Assembly: GCF_023734135.1 (NCBI RefSeq)
Contig: NZ_AP025730.1
Span: forward strand, 5,146,001-5,210,000
DNA from: Sphaerotilus microaerophilus
Lineage (GTDB): Bacteria > Pseudomonadota > Gammaproteobacteria > Burkholderiales > Burkholderiaceae_C
Length of the DNA stretch: 64,000 bases
Reading direction: 5' to 3'
The translations under genes were made by a program, and so were the position numbers. Each line of letters begins with the position of its first letter. The stretch's first letter is position 1. Positions 7,578-16,857 of the stretch are shown piece after piece. The notes beneath the pieces were generated by a model. That model was not told the origin of the DNA and did no database searches. It was given only the letters and a program-made list of their open reading frames with translations.

Positions 7578-9695
7578 TCAGGTTGCGGGGGAAGTCGGTG
7601 CCGCTGGGGGCGCGGAAACGGCGGCCGGGGCCGGGGCCGGGGCGGATAGGGCGGCGGGCGAAGCCGGCGCGGTGGATGCGGGCGGCTGCAGCGCCTGGGG
7701 CTGCGGTTCGGGCTTGGGCCGCAGCTCCAGCTCCAGCTCGCGGCCCTCGCCGGCCACCACGCGCCAGTGGTTGTCCGCCGTGTCCACGCGGGCCTCGCCG
7801 CGCTTCACGTCCGGGCGCAGGTAGCGCTCGCGCGGCAGCAACCAAGTCAGCCCGGCCAGCGTCACCGGGTGCTCGGCATGCAGCCGCTGCGCTGCGGCGC
7901 CGGCATCGTCCAGCGACCAGCGCGCCTGCAGGCGGCGGTTGGCGAAGTCGGCGTACTGCGCCATGGTCATCCAGGCCAGCCGGTCCTGGGCGATCAGGGC
8001 ACGCGTGTCCTCCAGCCACTGGCGCAGCGCCTCGGGGTACATCACCAGTCCGAAGGGGTGGAAGTACACCAGCCGCACGCTGCGGTGGTCGGCGCAGAAG
8101 CGGTCCAGGTCGCGCAGCCAGGCGGCCACCGAGGCCTCGGGCGTGTTGGCCGCCTTGACCTCCTCGAAGGACGCCAGCGCGCCGAAGCTCGACACCGGGA
8201 AGGCCCAGACCTCGCGCGGCGGCACCGCCCCATCCTGGTAGCTGCGCGTGGGCGGCATGCCGGTGTCGCCGGTGAAGTAGTACGAGCGCATGCCGCGCTC
8301 GCGCAGCCAGGGCGTCAGCCAGGCCGGGTGGTTGCCCACCGGCGCGGAGTACTCGCGCATCGGCCGGCCGGTGATGGCCGTGAGCGCGGCGGCATTGCGC
8401 TCGATCAGCTCGGTGGCCACCGCCGGCTCCAGCTTGCTCGCCTGGGCGCCGAACCAGTTGTGGATCCAGCCGCCATGGCTGCCCACCTCGTGGCCGGCCT
8501 GCGCCAGGCGCTGCACCCAGGCCTGCGCATCGGGGTTGTGCAGCAGGTCCATGCCCTTGCCGTCGCCCGCCTCGTCGACGTCCGGGCCCACGGTGAAATG
8601 GATCGAGTACGGCCCCTGCTGGAAGGCACCCAGCTCGGCCGCCCGCGCCATGGCCGGCAGCGCCTTGCGATCGTCGATGTGCCAGTTCATCACCAGCGCA
8701 CCGCGGCCCTGCGGCACCGCGGAGAGCTGCGGCAGCCCCGCCACCTGCTGCGCGAAGTAGCGCAGCAGGCTGTGCAGCGGCAGCGCATCGGTGCGCAGCT
8801 TCAGCTGCGTCAGCGGCAGGTTGACGAACAGCACCCGCCCCGCGCCGCTGCGCCGCAACCCGGCCACCAGGCTGCCGTCGGGGGCCTCCATCAGCCGCGT
8901 GCCGTCGTAGCCGCCGCGGGTGACGAAGCTGGTGTAACGCAGCGCGCCGTAGACGTAGCCGGCCAGCGTCAGCGCCTCGCCCGCGGCGGGCGGCGGCAGG
9001 TCGCTGGTGTGCGGCGGCCCACCGGCGGAGCGCAGCAGCTTGCCCGGCGGGATCTGCAGGGCCTCGACCTGGGCGGGCGGCACCGCCACCGTGCTCTCGC
9101 GCAGCATGCCGGTGCGCAGCTCGCCGTACATCGCGTAGTCAACCCCGGCGAGGTCGGACAGGCGGGCGCGGTCGTTCAGGTACTGGCCATCCAGGTCCAT
9201 CGTGCCGGCGTCGTGCACCAGCATCAGGCGGGCGCCGTCGCGCACCTGCTCGCGCAGGCGCTGCAGCAGCACGTCGCCCATGCGGCGGTGCAGCTGGTCG
9301 GGCAGGATCAGCGCCGAGCTGCGGGCCAGCGAGCCGTCGCGCATCAGCTGCGATGCGGTGGCGGTTTCCAGCGGGAAGCCAAGCTCCTCGGCCGCATCGC
9401 GCCAGGCCTGCAGCGCGGCGGCATCGGGCGTGCCCTCGTCGGGCAGCAGCAGCAGCAGGCGCTGCACCGCCGGCTCGCCCGCCGGGCCGGTCAGGCTGGC
9501 CCACAGGCGTGCCAGCGGGCCGGGCATCGAACCGGTCAGCGTGCCGCCCGCCGCCAGCAAGGCCAGCAGCACGGCCAGGAGCAGCCCCGCCAGCGGGTAG
9601 CGCAGCCGCCAGAGCAAGCCCCCGGCGGGGCGCTGTGCGCTGGTGCCATCGACATTGGCCCGGTACAGGCGCGGACGATCGCAGGCGAGCTTCAT
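7578..9695 (-). CDS. Membrane-anchored polysaccharide-deacetylase-like protein
   Basis: A 705-residue protein with a single N-terminal membrane anchor (about residues 33-53), an alpha/beta domain (about 78-300, with LMLVHDAG), and a divergent NodB-like region: NWHIDD 337-342 for metal and base aspartates, SHGGWIH 406-412 for the two metal histidines, EYSAPVGN about 448-455, YFHPFG near 565. It ends with a Pro/Ala-rich tail. It parallels the protein at 1036-3339 but lacks its Ser/Thr-rich insert. Its ATG overlaps the stop of the beta-helix gene (ATGA), showing translational coupling. Probable role: periplasmic N-deacetylation of the nascent polymer, analogous to PgaB or PelA; not proven. Confidence 0.7.
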   Translation of the reverse strand: MKLACDRPRLYRANVDGTSAQRPAGGLLWRLRYPLAGLLLAVLLALLAAGGTLTGSMPGPLARLWASLTGPAGEPAVQRLLLLLPDEGTPDAAALQAWRDAAEELGFPLETATASQLMRDGSLARSSALILPDQLHRRMGDVLLQRLREQVRDGARLMLVHDAGTMDLDGQYLNDRARLSDLAGVDYAMYGELRTGMLRESTVAVPPAQVEALQIPPGKLLRSAGGPPHTSDLPPPAAGEALTLAGYVYGALRYTSFVTRGGYDGTRLMEAPDGSLVAGLRRSGAGRVLFVNLPLTQLKLRTDALPLHSLLRYFAQQVAGLPQLSAVPQGRGALVMNWHIDDRKALPAMARAAELGAFQQGPYSIHFTVGPDVDEAGDGKGMDLLHNPDAQAWVQRLAQAGHEVGSHGGWIHNWFGAQASKLEPAVATELIERNAAALTAITGRPMREYSAPVGNHPAWLTPWLRERGMRSYYFTGDTGMPPTRSYQDGAVPPREVWAFPVSSFGALASFEEVKAANTPEASVAAWLRDLDRFCADHRSVRLVYFHPFGLVMYPEALRQWLEDTRALIAQDRLAWMTMAQYADFANRRLQARWSLDDAGAAAQRLHAEHPVTLAGLTWLLPRERYLRPDVKRGEARVDTADNHWRVVAGEGRELELELRPKPEPQPQALQPPASTAPASPAALSAPAPAPAAVSAPPAAPTSPAT

Positions 9696-11254
9696 GCCAG
9701 TGCCCTCCCCGGCAGCACGCCACTGTCGTCCGCACCGTCAGCCACGAGCTGCATCTTGTCGAGCGCGTCGCCACTGTCGCCGGCCCAGACGGTGCCATGC
9801 ACCACCACGCCCAGCGCCACCTCGATGCGTGGCGCACACACCGTCGCCGGCCGCCCGGGCGCTCCGACGATGCAGCCCGGGCCGAGCAGCACCGCGCTCT
9901 CCGAGGCCACCGAGCCCAGCACCTGCACGCCGGCACCGACCACCACCTCGCCGTGGGCGATCACGCTGCCATCGACCGCGCAGCCCGCGCCCAGGCCGAT
10001 CGCGCCATGCGCCTTCAGGCCACCCGCCGCATGGCAGCGCGGGCCCAGCGCCAGGTCGCCGTGGCAGACCAGGTCGCCATCCCAGGCGCGCCCCGGCGCC
10101 ACCGTCAGCGAGTTGCCCGCCACACCGCGGCCGGTGACCTCGTTCCAGGCCACCAGGTCGTCCAGGTCGGGCTGGCCGGGAGACCCATTGTTCAGCGGAT
10201 CCCCCACTGCCAGCAGCATCGAGCCGCTCCAGACGGTGCCATGCACCACCACGCCCTGGCCGACCTCCACCCGCGGCGCACGCACCGTGGCGTGCGCGCC
10301 GGGCACGCCCACCACGCAGCCCGGGCCCAACACCACGGCGGTCTCGGACACGATCGAAGCGCGTACCTGCGCACCCGGGGCGAGGTAGATCTCGCCCGCG
10401 GCCATCAGGCCGCCATGCACCTGGCAGCCCGCGCCCAGGCTGATCATCCCGGCGGCCTTCACCGAGCCCCGGGCCACGCAGCCTTCGCCCAGCGTCAGGT
10501 GGGCCGCGCCCATCAGGTCGCCCTCCCAGTGACGCAACGCCGGGATGCTCATCGAGTGGTCGACCATTGCCACGCTGTGCGCACCATCCCACGCACCATC
10601 GGCGGACACCTCCCAGCGCACGCCTTCGATGCCCGCCAGCGTGCCCTGCGCGTCCGAGGGCAGCGCCCCGGCAAAGCAGATCGTCGGCGCGTGCAGCAGC
10701 GCAAAGCTGACGTTGCGGCCCATCAGGATCAGCTCGTCGGCGCTCAGCCGCCCCGGCACCCGGCACAGGTCGCCCACCGCGACGCTGCGCCCGTGCGCCC
10801 AGCGCAGCACGCGCACCCGCGGCGGCAGCGTCAGCCGCCCACCGGCCAGCAGCGCCCGATAGGTGTGGCCGGCGGCGGCGCGCAGCGTGCCGCGCGCGGC
10901 GATCTCGGCCAGGCCATGCAGGCCCTCCGGCAGCACCGCGTCGCCCTTGCCGTACCAGATGCGCTCGCTGCGCCCAGTGCGCTGCTCCTTGCGGGTCAGC
11001 AGCCCGGAGGGCCAGGCGGCGCTGCGCGGCAGCATCGACAGCGCCGTGCCGCCCAGCTCGTCCACGCCCTGCGCCAGCGCCGCGTCGATGCGCTGGGCGA
11101 AACGCCGCGCCAGGTAGTCGGGCTCCAGCGCATCGGCCTCGTCGATGGGCAGCGGCGTCACGTCCGTGGGCCGGCGCCACTCGCGCAGCGCCGGCAGCAG
11201 CGGCAGCACGATGACGCCCAGCGTCAGCACCAGCAGGAAGACGGCCGCGATCAT
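9692..11254 (-). CDS. Membrane-anchored bactofilin-like beta-helix protein with internal duplication
   Basis: A 520-residue protein beginning with a hydrophobic anchor (IAAVFLLVLTLGVIVLPLL), then about 200 unclassified residues, then two copies of a segment of about 148 residues with short-period Gly/Val/Ala repeats typical of polymer-forming cytoskeletal (bactofilin-like) beta helices. The copies share LGPGC(V/I)VG(V/A)PG, VRAP or VCAPR(V/I)EV and VVVHGTVW. The repeat is visible in DNA as CCAGACGGTGCCATGCACCA at 9785 and again at 10229, period 444 bp. The start is set by an ATGA overlap with the glycosyltransferase stop, and the end overlaps the next start in the same way. A scaffold holding synthase and modification enzymes is the likely role. 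Confidence 0.7.
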   Translation of the reverse strand: MIAAVFLLVLTLGVIVLPLLPALREWRRPTDVTPLPIDEADALEPDYLARRFAQRIDAALAQGVDELGGTALSMLPRSAAWPSGLLTRKEQRTGRSERIWYGKGDAVLPEGLHGLAEIAARGTLRAAAGHTYRALLAGGRLTLPPRVRVLRWAHGRSVAVGDLCRVPGRLSADELILMGRNVSFALLHAPTICFAGALPSDAQGTLAGIEGVRWEVSADGAWDGAHSVAMVDHSMSIPALRHWEGDLMGAAHLTLGEGCVARGSVKAAGMISLGAGCQVHGGLMAAGEIYLAPGAQVRASIVSETAVVLGPGCVVGVPGAHATVRAPRVEVGQGVVVHGTVWSGSMLLAVGDPLNNGSPGQPDLDDLVAWNEVTGRGVAGNSLTVAPGRAWDGDLVCHGDLALGPRCHAAGGLKAHGAIGLGAGCAVDGSVIAHGEVVVGAGVQVLGSVASESAVLLGPGCIVGAPGRPATVCAPRIEVALGVVVHGTVWAGDSGDALDKMQLVADGADDSGVLPGRALA

Positions 11255-12735
11255 GTGCCGGCCCTCGGTTGCCCGGCCGCCGGGGCGCTGCGGTAGCGCA
11301 CCGTCTTGTCCCACTTGAACTGGGTCTTGCCGATGCGGTCCAGCAGCACCTGCTCCAGCGCGCCGCGGCCGATCGCCACCGCACTGACCAGGAAACCCAG
11401 CCAGTTGAAGGCCAGCAGCCGGATGCGGTTGTGCGAACGGTCCATGTGCGTGGCCGCCGCGATCTCGAAGAAGGCCGCGAAGTTGCCCAGCGCGCCGTGC
11501 GTCATGAAGGCGATCACCACCAGCGCCGGCGCGATCCACTGCATCGACACGGTGAAGTACAGCAGCAGGCTGATCACCCAGCCCAGCATCAGCACCGGCG
11601 CCATGATGTAGACGCCCAGCAGCAGCGCGCCGTCGATGCGCTCGGCCCAGCTCAGGTGGCGCGCGGCCAGCACGCCCGCGGTGTGGCGCCACATCGCCTG
11701 GTTGTGGCCCTTGGCCCAGCGCTTGATCTGGCGCACCCGCACGCCCCAGTTCTGCGGCACCTCCTCGTAGCACTCGGCGCGGTTCTGGTAGACCGTCTTC
11801 CAGCCGCCCAGCAGCAGGCGGTAGGTCAGGTCGGTGTCCTCGGCCAGCACGTCGTCGTGCCAGCCGCCCACGGCGTGCAGCGCCCCCAGGCGGATGCCGC
11901 CCACCGTGCCACCGTACTGCGGCACCAGGCCCAGGTTCATGCGCGCCTGCTGGTCCACCTGGTAGCCTCCGGAGCGCTCCAGGTCGAGCAGGCGGGTCAG
12001 CAGGTTGGCGCCGCAGTTCTGCGGCACCACGCGGCCCATCACCGCGCCCACCTCGGGGTCGAAGAAGGGCGCCATCAGCCGGCGGATCAGCCCGCGCGAG
12101 GGCAGGTAGTCCGCATCGAAGACGATGATGAAGTCGGTGTCCACCGTCTCGGTGGCGTCCTTCAGCGCCGCGGCCTTGCCGGGCTTGCCGTCAGTGCGGT
12201 GGAACGGCCGGATGCGCCCCGGGAAGCGCTCCACCACGGCGTCGATGATCTCGCGCGTGCGGTCGGTGGACCGGTCGTTCATCGGCACCACCGTCATCCG
12301 GTCGACCGGGTAGTCCACGCTCATCAGGTTGACGAGGCAGTCCTCGATCACCGCCTCCTCGTTGTGGGCGGCCACGAAGATGGTCACACGCGGCCAGTCC
12401 GCGCTGACGATGCTCGCAAAGGGGTGGCGCTGGCGGCCGAACAGGCGGTTAAGCGAGAACCAGTAGTGCCGCGCCGCATAGGCCGCCAGCAGCGCCACGA
12501 TCACCATCATCGAGACCACCAGCGTCCAGGACCACAGGGGCCCCAGCGGGCTGCTCAACGTCACGTTCCAGCCCTCGACCCCGGAACGCGCCGCCCACGC
12601 GGGCTGCGCCTGCGCGGCCAGCCCCACAGCCACCGCGGTGGGCACCGCCTGGCTCGGGCCAAAGCGCCGCCGGGCAGCGCACCCGCTGCCATGAATGACC
12701 GTTCCTACCCCTGACCTGTCCATCTGTACTGACAT
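11251..12735 (-). CDS. Processive family-2 glycosyltransferase (exopolysaccharide synthase)
   Basis: First gene of the operon, about 494 residues. After an N-terminal hydrophobic region and a membrane helix comes a GT2 catalytic domain with the processive signature: AAHNEEA, DRSTD, FDADY (UDP binding), EDTDLTYRL (general base) and QIKRWAKGHNQ as the QxxRW motif, followed by three or four membrane helices. This layout is shared by PgaC, BcsA and HasA, which polymerise and translocate sugar chains across the inner membrane. With WecB and deacetylases in the operon the product is probably HexNAc-based. There is no PilZ domain. The start is uncertain: ATG 12735 has AGAGGG only 1 base away and ATG 12723 has it 13 bases away. 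Confidence 0.85.
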   Translation of the reverse strand: MSVQMDRSGVGTVIHGSGCAARRRFGPSQAVPTAVAVGLAAQAQPAWAARSGVEGWNVTLSSPLGPLWSWTLVVSMMVIVALLAAYAARHYWFSLNRLFGRQRHPFASIVSADWPRVTIFVAAHNEEAVIEDCLVNLMSVDYPVDRMTVVPMNDRSTDRTREIIDAVVERFPGRIRPFHRTDGKPGKAAALKDATETVDTDFIIVFDADYLPSRGLIRRLMAPFFDPEVGAVMGRVVPQNCGANLLTRLLDLERSGGYQVDQQARMNLGLVPQYGGTVGGIRLGALHAVGGWHDDVLAEDTDLTYRLLLGGWKTVYQNRAECYEEVPQNWGVRVRQIKRWAKGHNQAMWRHTAGVLAARHLSWAERIDGALLLGVYIMAPVLMLGWVISLLLYFTVSMQWIAPALVVIAFMTHGALGNFAAFFEIAAATHMDRSHNRIRLLAFNWLGFLVSAVAIGRGALEQVLLDRIGKTQFKWDKTVRYRSAPAAGQPRAGT

Positions 12736-13246
12736 TCCCTCTGCAACCCGGCGGCCTTCAGACCCCGGCGGCGGTCCCCATGCGGCACATGTGCGACACA
12801 CCGTATCAATTGGTTTCTTGTTGTAAGTCTAGACCGTAAGTGTGACGTTTTTCACATCCGGTTACGAAATTGCCTGCCATCGGGGTGTGCTCGACGCCCG
12901 CTCCTTCGCGGCCGGCATCGGCCGCCAGGGCGCGCCGGGCCTGGCTTGAGGCGCGTCAATCGGCCCGGGTCGCGGCCTGGCGGTGCATCGGCACCCTCAC
13001 CGCCGCCCCCCTCGAACCAGCGCCCACATCCGGGGGAAGCCACCCCGGCGCGAAATCGGCCGCCCAGGCTGTCGGCAGCACACCACAGCGGCGGGGCCGG
13101 GCCGGGCTGTCCCAGCGGCGACAGGACCTCCGGGACAGCCCGGTGGGCGCCGCGCAGGCAGCGGCGTAGCCTGAGTGCCAGCTGGGCCGTCCCCGCCCGC
13201 ACGACCTCCGCACCACCTTCACCGCCCAGAGAGAGACCCTCCGCCG
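12736..13246. promoter_or_regulatory. Divergent promoter region between exopolysaccharide operon and acyl-CoA ligase
   Basis: A 511-bp gene-free stretch. The 12795-12870 part is much richer in A+T than its surroundings and holds the CRP-like palindrome listed separately; this must contain the operon promoter. The remaining part up to the ligase start is G+C-rich with no gene or convincing -35/-10 pair visible. Confidence 0.5.
12841..12856. promoter_or_regulatory. Perfect CRP/Clp-type operator (TGTGA-N6-TCACA)
   Basis: The sequence reads TGTGACGTTTTTCACA, an exact match to the consensus half sites of CRP-family regulators. It lies about 105 bp upstream of the glycosyltransferase start in the only A+T-rich part of the intergenic region. 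In related bacteria CRP/FNR-type proteins, including c-di-GMP-responsive ones such as Clp and Bcam1349, control exopolysaccharide genes. Which regulator binds here is not shown by the sequence. Confidence 0.6.
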
Positions 13247-15004
13247 ATGTCTGCCGCCTCCCCCCACGCGTCCCACGCACCCGGCTCATCGAGCCCCGGT
13301 CCCCTGCCCACCCGCGCGCACCACGCCCACTGGCCCAAGCGCATGCCGCGCGAGCTCGCCGTGCCGCAGACCTCGCTGTGGTTCAACCTGGAGGTCGCCG
13401 CCCGGCGTTATCCGCAGCGCCCGGCCTACGTGCTCCTCGGCCGGGAGCTGAGCTACCAGCAGCTGCACAACGAGGCCGAGGCACTCGCCGCCTGGCTGCG
13501 CAGCCAGGGCGTGCAACGCGGCGACCGCGTGGCGCTGTTCATGCAGAACCTGCCGCAGTTCATCGTCGCCTTCTATGCGGCCATGCGCGCCGACGCGGTG
13601 GTGGTGCCGGTCAACCCGATGAACAAGGCCGACGAGTTCGGCCACTACATCACCGACCCGGACACCCGGGTGGTGATCACCAGCGCCGACCTGGCGGGCA
13701 TCGTCACCCAGGCCAACGACGCGCTGCCCGCCGCGCAGCGCCTGCGTGCGGTGCTGGTCAGCCAGCTGGCCGACTACCTGCCCGCCGTCATTCCCGACGA
13801 CCTGCAGCCCGCCCCGGCCATCGCCCGCTGGCTGACCACCGCCGTGCCGCTGCCCGAGGGCGCCACCGCCTGGTCCGACGCGCTCGTCGCGGGCGAGGCG
13901 GCACGCGGCTCGCTGGGCCCCTGCAGCGCCGGCCCGGACGACCTGGCCCTGCTGCCCTACACCTCCGGCACCACCGGCCTGCCCAAGGGCTGCATCCACC
14001 CGCACCGCACGCTGATGCACAACGCGGTGGGCAACGCGGTCTGGGGCACGGCCGGGGCGGAAACCGTGGGGCTGGGCGTGGTGCCCTTCTTCCACATCAC
14101 CGGGCTGGTCAACGGCGTGCTGGCCAACGTCTGGGCAGGCGCCACCACCGTCATCCTGCCGCGCTGGGACCGCGACCTGGCCGGGCGCCTCATCTCACGC
14201 CACCGCATCACCCACTGGACCTGCATCCCCACGATGGTGATCGACCTGTTCGCCAGCGAGCACTACCGGAGCTTCGACCTGTCCAGCCTCACCAGCATGA
14301 GCGGCGGCGGCGCCGCCATGCCCCAGGCCGTGGCCGAGCGGCTGCTGCGCGAGTTCGGCATCACCTTCACCGAGGGCTACGGGCTGACCGAAACCGCCGC
14401 CCCCAGCCACCTCAACCCGCCCGACCGCGCCAAGCTGCAGTGCCTGGGCGTGCCCTTCTTCGGCACCGACGCGCTGGTGGTCGACCCGGTCACGCTGGAG
14501 CCCCTGCCCGCCGGCGAAGTCGGCGAGATCGTCATCCACGGCCCGGAGGTCTTCAGCGGCTACTGGAAGCACCCCGAGGCCTCCGCGGCCGCCTTCTTCA
14601 AGCTGGACGGCCGGCGCTACTTCCGCTCGGGCGACCTGGGCCGCATGGACGAGGAGGGCTATTTCTTCATCACCGACCGCCTCAAGCGCATGATCAACGC
14701 CAGCGGCTACAAGGTCTGGCCCAGCGAGGTGGAACTGCTGCTCTACAAGCACCCCGCGGTGGCCGAGGCCTGCATCATCTCGGCCAAGGACGAGTACCGC
14801 GGCGAGACGGTCAAGGCCGTCATCGTGCTGCGCGAGGCCGCCCGCGGCCAGACCAGCGCCGAGGACATCATCGCCTGGAGCCGCGAGCACATGGCCGCCT
14901 ACAAGGTGCCCCGTCTGGTCGAGTTCGCCGACGCGCTGCCCAAGAGCGGCTCGGGCAAGGTCATGTGGCGACTGCTGCAGGAGAAGGAGCAGCGGGGCGG
15001 GTGA
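13247..15004 (+). CDS. AMP-forming acyl-CoA ligase (fatty or carboxylic acid)
   Basis: A 585-residue adenylate-forming enzyme that activates a carboxylic acid with ATP and transfers it to CoA. Motifs: YTSGTTGLPKG (A3 phosphate loop) at about residue 240, GYGLTET at about 380, YFRSGDLGR near 465 and DRLKRMINASGYKVWPSE near 485, with KSGSGK-type catalytic lysine region (LPKSGSGKVMW) near the C-terminus. The start ATG 13247 gives the usual N-terminus; the region upstream is non-coding. It stands alone between the exopolysaccharide promoter and a convergent lipoprotein gene (1 bp apart). The substrate cannot be told; medium- or long-chain fatty acids are the default. Confidence 0.85.
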   Translation: MSAASPHASHAPGSSSPGPLPTRAHHAHWPKRMPRELAVPQTSLWFNLEVAARRYPQRPAYVLLGRELSYQQLHNEAEALAAWLRSQGVQRGDRVALFMQNLPQFIVAFYAAMRADAVVVPVNPMNKADEFGHYITDPDTRVVITSADLAGIVTQANDALPAAQRLRAVLVSQLADYLPAVIPDDLQPAPAIARWLTTAVPLPEGATAWSDALVAGEAARGSLGPCSAGPDDLALLPYTSGTTGLPKGCIHPHRTLMHNAVGNAVWGTAGAETVGLGVVPFFHITGLVNGVLANVWAGATTVILPRWDRDLAGRLISRHRITHWTCIPTMVIDLFASEHYRSFDLSSLTSMSGGGAAMPQAVAERLLREFGITFTEGYGLTETAAPSHLNPPDRAKLQCLGVPFFGTDALVVDPVTLEPLPAGEVGEIVIHGPEVFSGYWKHPEASAAAFFKLDGRRYFRSGDLGRMDEEGYFFITDRLKRMINASGYKVWPSEVELLLYKHPAVAEACIISAKDEYRGETVKAVIVLREAARGQTSAEDIIAWSREHMAAYKVPRLVEFADALPKSGSGKVMWRLLQEKEQRGG

Positions 15005-15005
15005 T

Positions 15006-15668
15006 TCAGTTGGGCTGGAGTTCCCGCATGAACTGTTTGGAGCAGTCGTCCGCGGCTGCGTTGGTCTCGGTCTTCACTCGCTCGGCGCGTTGGGCCCGCA
15101 TTTCCTCGTAAGGGAATCCCGCCTGATTGCGGTCATTGAATTTCCGCAAATGACATCTTGACTGCATCAACACCGTCTTTGACTGGGTATCGATCAGTCT
15201 CGCCTTGGCAACATAGTTCAATCGGAATGTCGATGCGTCATACAGCATCGACGCGAATGCCCAATCCGTCGTCTGAACTTCAATGACATAGCGCGCCTTG
15301 GGCCCATAGCTCGCAGCAATGGCGCCCACATCGTCGCCGACGATACCGACATCGACGTTGACGAAATTCATCTTGTGCTGTTGGCGAAGCAGCTCTTCCA
15401 GCTTCGACCGGATGCGCGCAGCGGGATCAGCCACGCCGTTCTCGTCGACAATCTCCTTGCCTTCCGAATACATCGCAGGAATCCCCAACCCCAGCGGAAT
15501 AGCGGCTTTGCCTTGCGTCACGATCGCAAGTTCCGAGGGTTTCGTCTTGGCGAACGTGGCCGTCTGGCCCTTGAGTTGCTCCACAGAAGCGGGCGCCATG
15601 GCGACATTGCCCATGGACGCACACCCCGTCACGGCCACGGTACAGACTGCCACAAATATATTACGCAT
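15006..15668 (-). CDS. Lipoprotein of unknown function
   Basis: A 220-residue protein with a lipoprotein signal: a short hydrophobic stretch and VTGC at residues 13-16, so Cys16 would be lipidated. The mature part contains KPSELAIVTQGKAAIPLGLG, VDVGIVGDDVGA, YVIEVQTTDWAFASMLYD and a charged C-terminus. No family is recognised. Base composition (close to 55% G+C, with A-rich codons such as ATT and AAA) differs clearly from the neighbours, which suggests later acquisition. It is read toward the acyl-CoA ligase gene and has an A+T-rich upstream segment (15660-15740). Confidence 0.65.
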   Translation of the reverse strand: MRNIFVAVCTVAVTGCASMGNVAMAPASVEQLKGQTATFAKTKPSELAIVTQGKAAIPLGLGIPAMYSEGKEIVDENGVADPAARIRSKLEELLRQQHKMNFVNVDVGIVGDDVGAIAASYGPKARYVIEVQTTDWAFASMLYDASTFRLNYVAKARLIDTQSKTVLMQSRCHLRKFNDRNQAGFPYEEMRAQRAERVKTETNAAADDCSKQFMRELQPN

Positions 15669-16119
15669 GAATGAACCTCTCGATTTTGCTGTGCCACTGC
15701 GCCGAATTGACCCTCATCACTTTTGATCAACCCACGGGTCAAAACGACGAACCCCGGTTCAAACGATGCGTTCCAGGAACACAGCTGGATCCACCGGGCT
15801 CCAGCAGTCTAGGTCAACCGCGCACGGCAGCCATTCCCACCGAAGGGGGTATGACGCCGGTAAACCACTGAATCCCCATCGGGGAGGCCGGCAGCCCCTT
15901 GTCGTCAGAATTCAGCAAGAATCCCCTCGGTACCCGGAGTGGGTCCAGGTGGTGTCGTGGACCTCACCGCCACGTTGCCCGACATATCGCACATGACCAC
16001 TGGCTCGAAGCAGAGGCCACCCTTTTGCGATGCCGCGTGGCCGGCTCGCGCCGGCCCGGCATGATCGTCACCTGACCCGGCCCGTCGCCGGGGCGCGTGA
16101 CGGATGCGAGGAAGCTGAG
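15669..16119. other. Gene-free stretch
   Basis: A 451-bp stretch between the divergently read lipoprotein and cytochrome c4 genes. The lipoprotein-proximal half is of lower G+C and presumably carries its promoter. No tRNA, small gene with a ribosome binding site, or long repeat was found. Confidence 0.4.
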
Positions 16120-16800
16120 ATGACGTTGACGATGAGGCACGGGCGGAAGGCCCCGCTTTGCGGACTTGGATTGGGCGCGCTGCTCCTGGGCCTGGTCCTG
16201 GGCGGGGCGATGCTGGCCGGTTCGGCCAGCGCGGCCGAGCCGGCGGCGGGCGCACCTGCCGCGGCAGACCTGGCGGGAGCGGAGGCCATCGTCAAGGAGC
16301 GCTGCCACCTCTGCCACGGGCTGCAGGGCGAGTCGGCCAGTGCGGTGTTCCCGCGGCTGGCGGGGCAGCATGCGCAGTACATCGCCAAGCAGCTGGGCGA
16401 CTTCCAGTCCGGCCAGCGCAAGAGCGACACGATGAAGTCGCAGGCCGCGCCCCTGACCCCTGCGCAGATGCAGGCGCTGGGCGCCTACTTCGCCTCGCGC
16501 AAGGTGCCCGGCCGGGCGGGCCGGGATGCCGACCTGCTGGCGGTGGGCCGCTTCATCTACCAGCGCGGCAACACCTTCAGCGGCCTGCCCGCCTGCGCCA
16601 GCTGCCACGGCCCACAGGCCCACGGCACGCCGCAGCTGCCGCGGCTGGCCGGGCAGCACCCGCGCTACATCGAGGACCAGCTGCGCCAGTTCAACACCCG
16701 CGAGCGCACCAACGACAACGCGGTGATGCACACCGTGGCGTCCAAGCTCACCGAGCTGGAGGCGCACGCGGTGGCGAGCTACATCGCGACACTGGATTGA
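16120..16800 (+). CDS. Cytochrome c4 (dihaem)
   Basis: A 226-residue periplasmic electron carrier with a long signal peptide (about 1-38, ending ASA) and two c-type haem sites: CHLCHG near residue 63 and CASCHG near residue 163. Each half repeats the pattern PRLAGQH-YI--QL--F, the internal duplication characteristic of cytochrome c4, which passes electrons from the bc1 complex to terminal oxidases. Two distal Met ligands are likely in DTMKSQ and NDNAVMHTVA. ATG 16120 is chosen for GAGGAAG eight bases upstream. Confidence 0.9.
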   Translation: MTLTMRHGRKAPLCGLGLGALLLGLVLGGAMLAGSASAAEPAAGAPAAADLAGAEAIVKERCHLCHGLQGESASAVFPRLAGQHAQYIAKQLGDFQSGQRKSDTMKSQAAPLTPAQMQALGAYFASRKVPGRAGRDADLLAVGRFIYQRGNTFSGLPACASCHGPQAHGTPQLPRLAGQHPRYIEDQLRQFNTRERTNDNAVMHTVASKLTELEAHAVASYIATLD

Positions 16801-16857
16801 GGGGAACGCCGGGCTCCGCATCCACCTGCCGTTGGGCCCGCAGGCAGAGGGAAATCC

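Noticed and set aside
11255..11773. Longer start for the beta-helix gene
   Set aside because: Extension would run antisense-like through the glycosyltransferase codons in another frame; the ATGA overlap at 11254 and the hydrophobic anchor give the start.
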